Below, in pieces: positions 60,751-64,000 of a DNA stretch of 64,000 nt. The DNA lies in the NCBI RefSeq assembly GCF_027307225.1, contig NZ_DAHUXJ010000053.1, positions 38,357 through 102,356 of the forward strand. The letters are read 5' to 3'. The DNA is from Bradyrhizobium sp. Lineage in GTDB: Bacteria; Pseudomonadota; Alphaproteobacteria; Rhizobiales; Xanthobacteraceae. Position numbers and translations under genes: made by a program. Below the pieces are notes generated by a model. That model saw only the letters and a list, made by a program, of their open reading frames with translations. It was not told where the DNA came from and made no database searches. Position 1 is the first letter of the stretch. The number at the start of each line of letters is the position of its first letter.

Positions 60751-61620
60751 TCAACGTCTCAGAAATTCGCGGATGGCTTGTCCGATCTCCTGCGCATGGG
60801 TTTCGAGCGCGAAGTGGCCGGTGTCGAAGAAGCGCACCACCGCATCGGGAATATCGCGCTTGAAGGCTTCCGCGCCCGGCGGCAGAAAGAACGGATCGTT
60901 CTTGCCCCACACCGCCAGCAACGGCGGCTTGTGGGTGCGGAAGTAGTCCTGGAAGGCCGGATAGAGCGCGACATTGCTCTTGTAGTCGCCGAACAGATCA
61001 AGCTGAATTTCATCCGCGCCCGGACGCGCCAGATAGAAGTTGTCGAGGCTATAGCCATCCGGCGACACCGCCGTCTCGTCTGTCACGCCATGGGTATATT
61101 GCCAGCGGGTCGTTTCCGGCGCGAGGAAGGCACGCAAACCGCTGCGATTTTCCACTGACGGATCCTGCCAATAGGCTCGGATCGGATTCCACCCCTCGCT
61201 CAGGCCTTCTTCATAGGCGTTGCCGTTCTGCGAAATGATCGCGGTGATCCGCTCCGGGTGTCGCATCGCCAGCCGGAAGCCGGTCGGCGCGCCATAGTCA
61301 AACACATAGACCGCAAACCGATCGAAGCCGATCACCTCGGTGAAGCGCTCAATCACGCCGGCGATATGGTCGAACGTGTATTTGAAGCCTTCGCGCGGCG
61401 GCATGTCGGATTGACCGAAGCCGGGCAGATCCGGCACGACGATGTGGAAGTGATCGCGAAGAAGCGGGATCAGATCGCGGAACATATGGCCCGCGCTGGG
61501 AAAGCCGTGCAGCAGCAGAAGTTTTGGCGCGCCTTTCTTTCCCGCTTCCCGGTAGAACACCTTGAAGCCGTCGACGTCTGCCGTTTTGTACTGAACTGCT
61601 GAAGTCGTTTTCGCTGACAT
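60751..61620 (-). CDS. Alpha/beta hydrolase with Asp nucleophile (epoxide hydrolase/haloalkane dehalogenase type)
   Basis: 289 residues. Oxyanion-hole HGFPSAGHMFRDL, nucleophile elbow VYVFDYGAPTGF with Asp in place of Ser, second acid WGKNDPFF and His in FFDTGHFALETH. Asp nucleophile places it with epoxide hydrolases and dehalogenases rather than esterases; a Trp after the Asp, usual in dehalogenases, is absent (Tyr). AAGGAG site supports the start. Second in a minus-strand pair with the gene upstream, divergent from the CGNR regulator. Confidence 0.85.
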   Translation of the reverse strand: MSAKTTSAVQYKTADVDGFKVFYREAGKKGAPKLLLLHGFPSAGHMFRDLIPLLRDHFHIVVPDLPGFGQSDMPPREGFKYTFDHIAGVIERFTEVIGFDRFAVYVFDYGAPTGFRLAMRHPERITAIISQNGNAYEEGLSEGWNPIRAYWQDPSVENRSGLRAFLAPETTRWQYTHGVTDETAVSPDGYSLDNFYLARPGADEIQLDLFGDYKSNVALYPAFQDYFRTHKPPLLAVWGKNDPFFLPPGAEAFKRDIPDAVVRFFDTGHFALETHAQEIGQAIREFLRR

Positions 61621-61651
61621 GGGATTACTCCTTCTCGTTTGAGTGGGATTT

Positions 61652-62341
61652 TCAGGCTGCCACGCTCTTGATCGCTTCGCGGACGATCTCGACGACGACA
61701 TGGGGCGCGGTCACAATCGGCGCGTGATCGACCGTCTGCTCGCTCACTTTGGCTTTCATGCGTTCGGCCATGAAGCGCTGGGTTTCGGCCGGGATCATCC
61801 GGTCCTCTTCCGCGAGCAGGAAAAAGCTCGGTACGTCCTTCCAGAGCGGGCGCTTCACCGGCACCGTGATGCAGGCCGGCGAGATCGGGCGCTGAACGGC
61901 GGAGAGCACCGCAAGATCGTCGGCGCTCGCGTGCTGCGCGAACGCATTCTTGAACGCTTCGTCCGGCAGCCAGATCAGGCCGTTGTCATCAGGCGCGAGT
62001 TTCGGCGCGAGCGGATGCGACGCGGCGCGATAGAACACGTCGGCGACCGTCTCGCCCTCGTCCGGCGCTAGCGCCGTGACGTAGACCAGCGCCTTCACCT
62101 GCTTGGATCGCGTCTCCGCAATGACCGCGCCGGCATAGGCATGGGCGACCAGGACCACCGACCCGTCGAGGCGCGCCATCGAGCGATCAAGGGCTGCAAC
62201 ATCATCGGCCAGCGACGTCAGCGGCAGCGGCGCGGCCACGACATTGATGCCTTCGGACTTCATCGCGGCGATCACCCGTGCCCAACTCGATCCGTCCGCC
62301 CAGGCTCCGTGTGCCATCACCACGTTGATATTCTTTGCCAT
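61652..62341 (-). CDS. Alpha/beta hydrolase with replaced nucleophile serine
   Basis: 229 residues of the small alpha/beta hydrolase group (salicylate esterase/AB_hydrolase_6 like): VVMAHGAWADGSSWARVIAAM, and HAPIVTAPHVVVEIV at the end with a His. The nucleophile elbow, normally GHSYAG, reads A66-H-A68-Y-A-G: Ser is Ala at 68. Either inactive or non-hydrolytic (binding or carbon-carbon chemistry). It is first of the divergent hydrolase pair, with the double operator upstream. Confidence 0.82.
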   Translation of the reverse strand: MAKNINVVMAHGAWADGSSWARVIAAMKSEGINVVAAPLPLTSLADDVAALDRSMARLDGSVVLVAHAYAGAVIAETRSKQVKALVYVTALAPDEGETVADVFYRAASHPLAPKLAPDDNGLIWLPDEAFKNAFAQHASADDLAVLSAVQRPISPACITVPVKRPLWKDVPSFFLLAEEDRMIPAETQRFMAERMKAKVSEQTVDHAPIVTAPHVVVEIVREAIKSVAA

Positions 62342-62367
62342 TTTCGCGCTCCGGGTTAAGTTTGACG

Positions 62368-62443
62368 GTAACCTGTTTAATATTTGTTGACCGGTTACTA
62401 CTCCTTCGCCTAGTAACTAGTCAATAGCTTCTTTACAGGTTAC
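62368..62443. promoter_or_regulatory. Two GTAAC-N21-GTTAC dyads between the hydrolase pair and the CGNR gene
   Basis: Half-sites GTAAC at 62368 and 62413 and GTTAC at 62394 and 62439. Each GTAAC is followed by exactly 21 bases and GTTAC, and the two dyads are 45 bases apart. The outer arms extend to GGTAACCTGT and ACAGGTTACC. The 139-base gap is strongly AT-rich and holds both promoters. Best read as an operator array. Confidence 0.7.
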
Positions 62444-62480
62444 CATTCGGAACATTTCATCAGACCCAAGACGCCAGCCC

Positions 62481-63104
62481 ATGCGCGATCACCCGCCTGC
62501 CATTTTCATCGCCGACTCCCGCGGCCTCGATTTTCTCAACTCGGTTGCAACGCCGGTCGATACGGAGATCGACTGGATCGCGGACGGCGACGGATTTCTC
62601 GATTGGCTGGCGCAGGCCGATTACGCTGCAACGGACGTGCTCAACGACATCAGGGCGCGCGCCAAGCCGGGCGAGCTCGATCGTGTTGCCGGCGAGGCAC
62701 GACAATTGCGCGAGTGGTGCCGCGGCTTCGTCCGCAAGCACATGGGAAAGCCGTTGAAGGCAGGCGCGCTGCGCGAGCTCGATCCCCTGAACCAGCTGCT
62801 GGCGCGCGACGAGGCGTTCAGCCGGATCCAGCGGCATCAACGCGAGGCCGGCAAGCCATTGCAGTTGCAGGTGACGCGGCGCTGGCGGTCGGCGGAATCC
62901 CTGCTGATGCCGATCACTGAGGGTCTCGCGAAATTCATTTGCGATGAAAATTTTTCTGACGTGAAAGCGTGCGAAGGAACGAGTTGCACGCTGATGTTCG
63001 CCGACCACACAAGAAGGCGCGCCCGCCGCTGGTGCAGCATGGCCATCTGCGGCAACCGCGCCAAGCAGGCTGCTCACCGTGAGCGGCTCAAACACAAGAA
63101 CTAA
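62481..63104 (+). CDS. CGNR zinc-finger / ABATE-domain transcriptional regulator
   Basis: 207 residues. N-terminal ABATE domain (LDFLNSVATPVDTEIDWIADGDGFLDWLAQA), C-terminal CGNR finger with ACEGTSCTLMFADHTRRRARRWCSMAICGNRAKQAAHRER: the cysteines and the CGNR motif bind zinc and DNA. Such proteins regulate stress or detoxification genes. Divergent from two hydrolases, with a palindromic operator in the gap, so probably their regulator. Confidence 0.9.
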   Translation: MRDHPPAIFIADSRGLDFLNSVATPVDTEIDWIADGDGFLDWLAQADYAATDVLNDIRARAKPGELDRVAGEARQLREWCRGFVRKHMGKPLKAGALRELDPLNQLLARDEAFSRIQRHQREAGKPLQLQVTRRWRSAESLLMPITEGLAKFICDENFSDVKACEGTSCTLMFADHTRRRARRWCSMAICGNRAKQAAHRERLKHKN

Positions 63105-63171
63105 GGCCGCAAGCGCTTATATTACGTCTCCCCGCTTACGTCCCCCAGCGCCAAAAGAAGGAGTCCATCCC

Positions 63172-63855
63172 ATGGCCAAACTGCCCCTGATTGTCTTCGA
63201 CGTGAATGAAACCCTGCTCGATCTCGAAACCATGAACCTGACGTTCGAGCGCATCTTCCACGACAAGAGCGCGATGCGGCTCTGGTTCGCGAACCTCATC
63301 ATGTATTCGGCCGCGCTCACCGTCGCCGGCTGCTACGTGCCCTTCACCGATATCGGCGGCGCCGTCATGAAAATGATGGCTGACGTCAGCAGCATCAAGA
63401 TCATCGATGCCGACAAGAACGAATTGACGGACAAGTTCTCGACCATGCCGCCGCACGCCGAAGTCCCGGCAGCGCTGCGCAAACTAAAGAGCGCGGGTTT
63501 CCGCCTGTTCACGCTGACCGACAATCTTCTGGAGGTGCAGACGCGCCAGCTCACGCAAGGCGGCATCGTCGACCTGTTCGAGCGCCGCTTCAGCGCCGAT
63601 GGCGTCAAGCACCACAAGCCGTCGCGCGAGGCCTATGGCCATGCCGAGAAGGAACTCGGCACCAAACCTTCCGACATGTGCCTGATCGCCTGCCACACCT
63701 GGGATACGCTTGGCGCGGTCGCGGCGGGCTGGGAAGCGGCACTGATCAAGCGTCCGGGCAACGACGTGCTCGGCGTCGGCCCGCAGCCGCACATTGTCGG
63801 CAACAGCCTCGATGACGTCGCCAACCAGCTCATCGCGCGGCATAAGGCGGGGTGA
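63172..63855 (+). CDS. Haloacid dehalogenase, type II
   Basis: 227 residues. Motif I FDVNETLLDLE (nucleophile Asp), motif II FRLFTLTDNLLEVQ, Lys in GVKHHKPSREAYGHAE, and motif IV LIACHTWDTLGAVAAG; the ACHxWD form suits L-2-haloacid dehalogenase relatives. AAGGAG precedes the ATG at 63172. It follows the CGNR gene by 67 bases and could share its promoter. A second HAD of the same type is at 11169. Confidence 0.87.
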   Translation: MAKLPLIVFDVNETLLDLETMNLTFERIFHDKSAMRLWFANLIMYSAALTVAGCYVPFTDIGGAVMKMMADVSSIKIIDADKNELTDKFSTMPPHAEVPAALRKLKSAGFRLFTLTDNLLEVQTRQLTQGGIVDLFERRFSADGVKHHKPSREAYGHAEKELGTKPSDMCLIACHTWDTLGAVAAGWEAALIKRPGNDVLGVGPQPHIVGNSLDDVANQLIARHKAG

Positions 63856-63861
63856 GCCGGA

Positions 63862-64000
63862 CTAGTGCTCCGATTCCGAAGTTCGTATCATATTGCGGCT
63901 CCACGTTTACGAACTTCGGAATCAAAGGAGCACTAGCCAATTATGTGATTCTAGTGCGGTTTAGAATTTGAAGTTCCTATGACGAGGTTACCGCGAAACT
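63862..64000. repeat. Paired palindromic elements (REPIN-like), copy 5, cut by window end
   Basis: Element B 63862-63936 is identical to 60535-60609. Element A starts at 63951 and runs off the window. Spacing to the HAD stop is six bases. Confidence 0.85.

Noticed and set aside
1..64000. CRISPR arrays, rRNA genes, complete insertion sequences or transposase genes
   Set aside because: No regularly spaced direct repeats, rRNA segments, or transposase motifs were seen; the repeats present are palindromes without coding capacity.

Overview
The window looks like a chromosome segment of a Bradyrhizobium-type alphaproteobacterium (order Rhizobiales/Hyphomicrobiales). The evidence is the high GC, a TorF-type porin, glcDEF, a Bug-family receptor, a TRAP transporter, an RpoH-type sigma factor, a cysteine-less L36, and many intergenic palindromes of the kind that litter these genomes. 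This assignment is inferred from gene content and style, not from a database match.

Layout. 1-16.5 kb is mostly housekeeping and accessory metabolism: the end of an ABC exporter, a porin, a lysine-rich histone-like protein after glcDEF, a cytochrome c, hydrolases, rpmJ, an amidohydrolase/HAD/YbaK operon, a Bug receptor, a LysR regulator divergent from a pirin, and WrbA. 16.6-29.9 kb is an exopolysaccharide locus: acyltransferase, CelD-like acetyltransferase, glycosyltransferases of three types, a Wzy-like polymerase/ligase, a methyltransferase-like protein, a secreted GH10 glycanase, a Wzx-like flippase, a Wzc/ExoP-like chain-length protein with a degenerate Walker A, and a WecG-type transferase. 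30-34.4 kb has an LplT-like MFS protein (possibly the stump of an Aas fusion) and a TRAP operon (dctP-dctQ-dctM) split by a repeat.

36.2-45.9 kb is a copper/silver and stress cluster. It holds a Cys-rich small protein, a FixH/YtkA-like protein, CusB and CusA (all three Cu-site methionines present), an ECF sigma factor with its NrsF-type membrane anti-sigma, small secreted and membrane proteins, and a tightly coupled module of a 44-residue Met-rich micro-protein, a membrane protein, a SAM methyltransferase and a cytochrome c with an extra C-terminal domain. Two promoter-like sites of identical design (GTAAC(C/T)-N16-CGAA) lie upstream of the sigma gene and of the next secreted protein, which suggests an autoregulated metal-stress regulon.

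46-53 kb carries a SNF2 helicase/SWIM pair, a UPF0158 protein and an AT-richer AIPR-family gene with an Mrr-like nuclease motif beside tRNA-Glu(CTC), a likely acquired defence gene. 53-64 kb returns to core functions: an RluD-type pseudouridine synthase, rpoH, a peptidoglycan amidase, a diguanylate cyclase, a 20-residue Ala-Lys-Lys peptide, an SDR, a lytic transglycosylase, two alpha/beta hydrolases divergent from a CGNR regulator across a double GTAAC-N21-GTTAC operator, and a HAD dehalogenase.

A recurring theme is a family of paired, CTAG-ended palindromes (about 75-79 bp each) at 8.5, 20.4, 43.8, 60.5 and 63.9 kb, with single or half copies at 3.9 and 57.9 kb. One copy encodes the last 24 residues and the stop codon of the Wzy-like protein.
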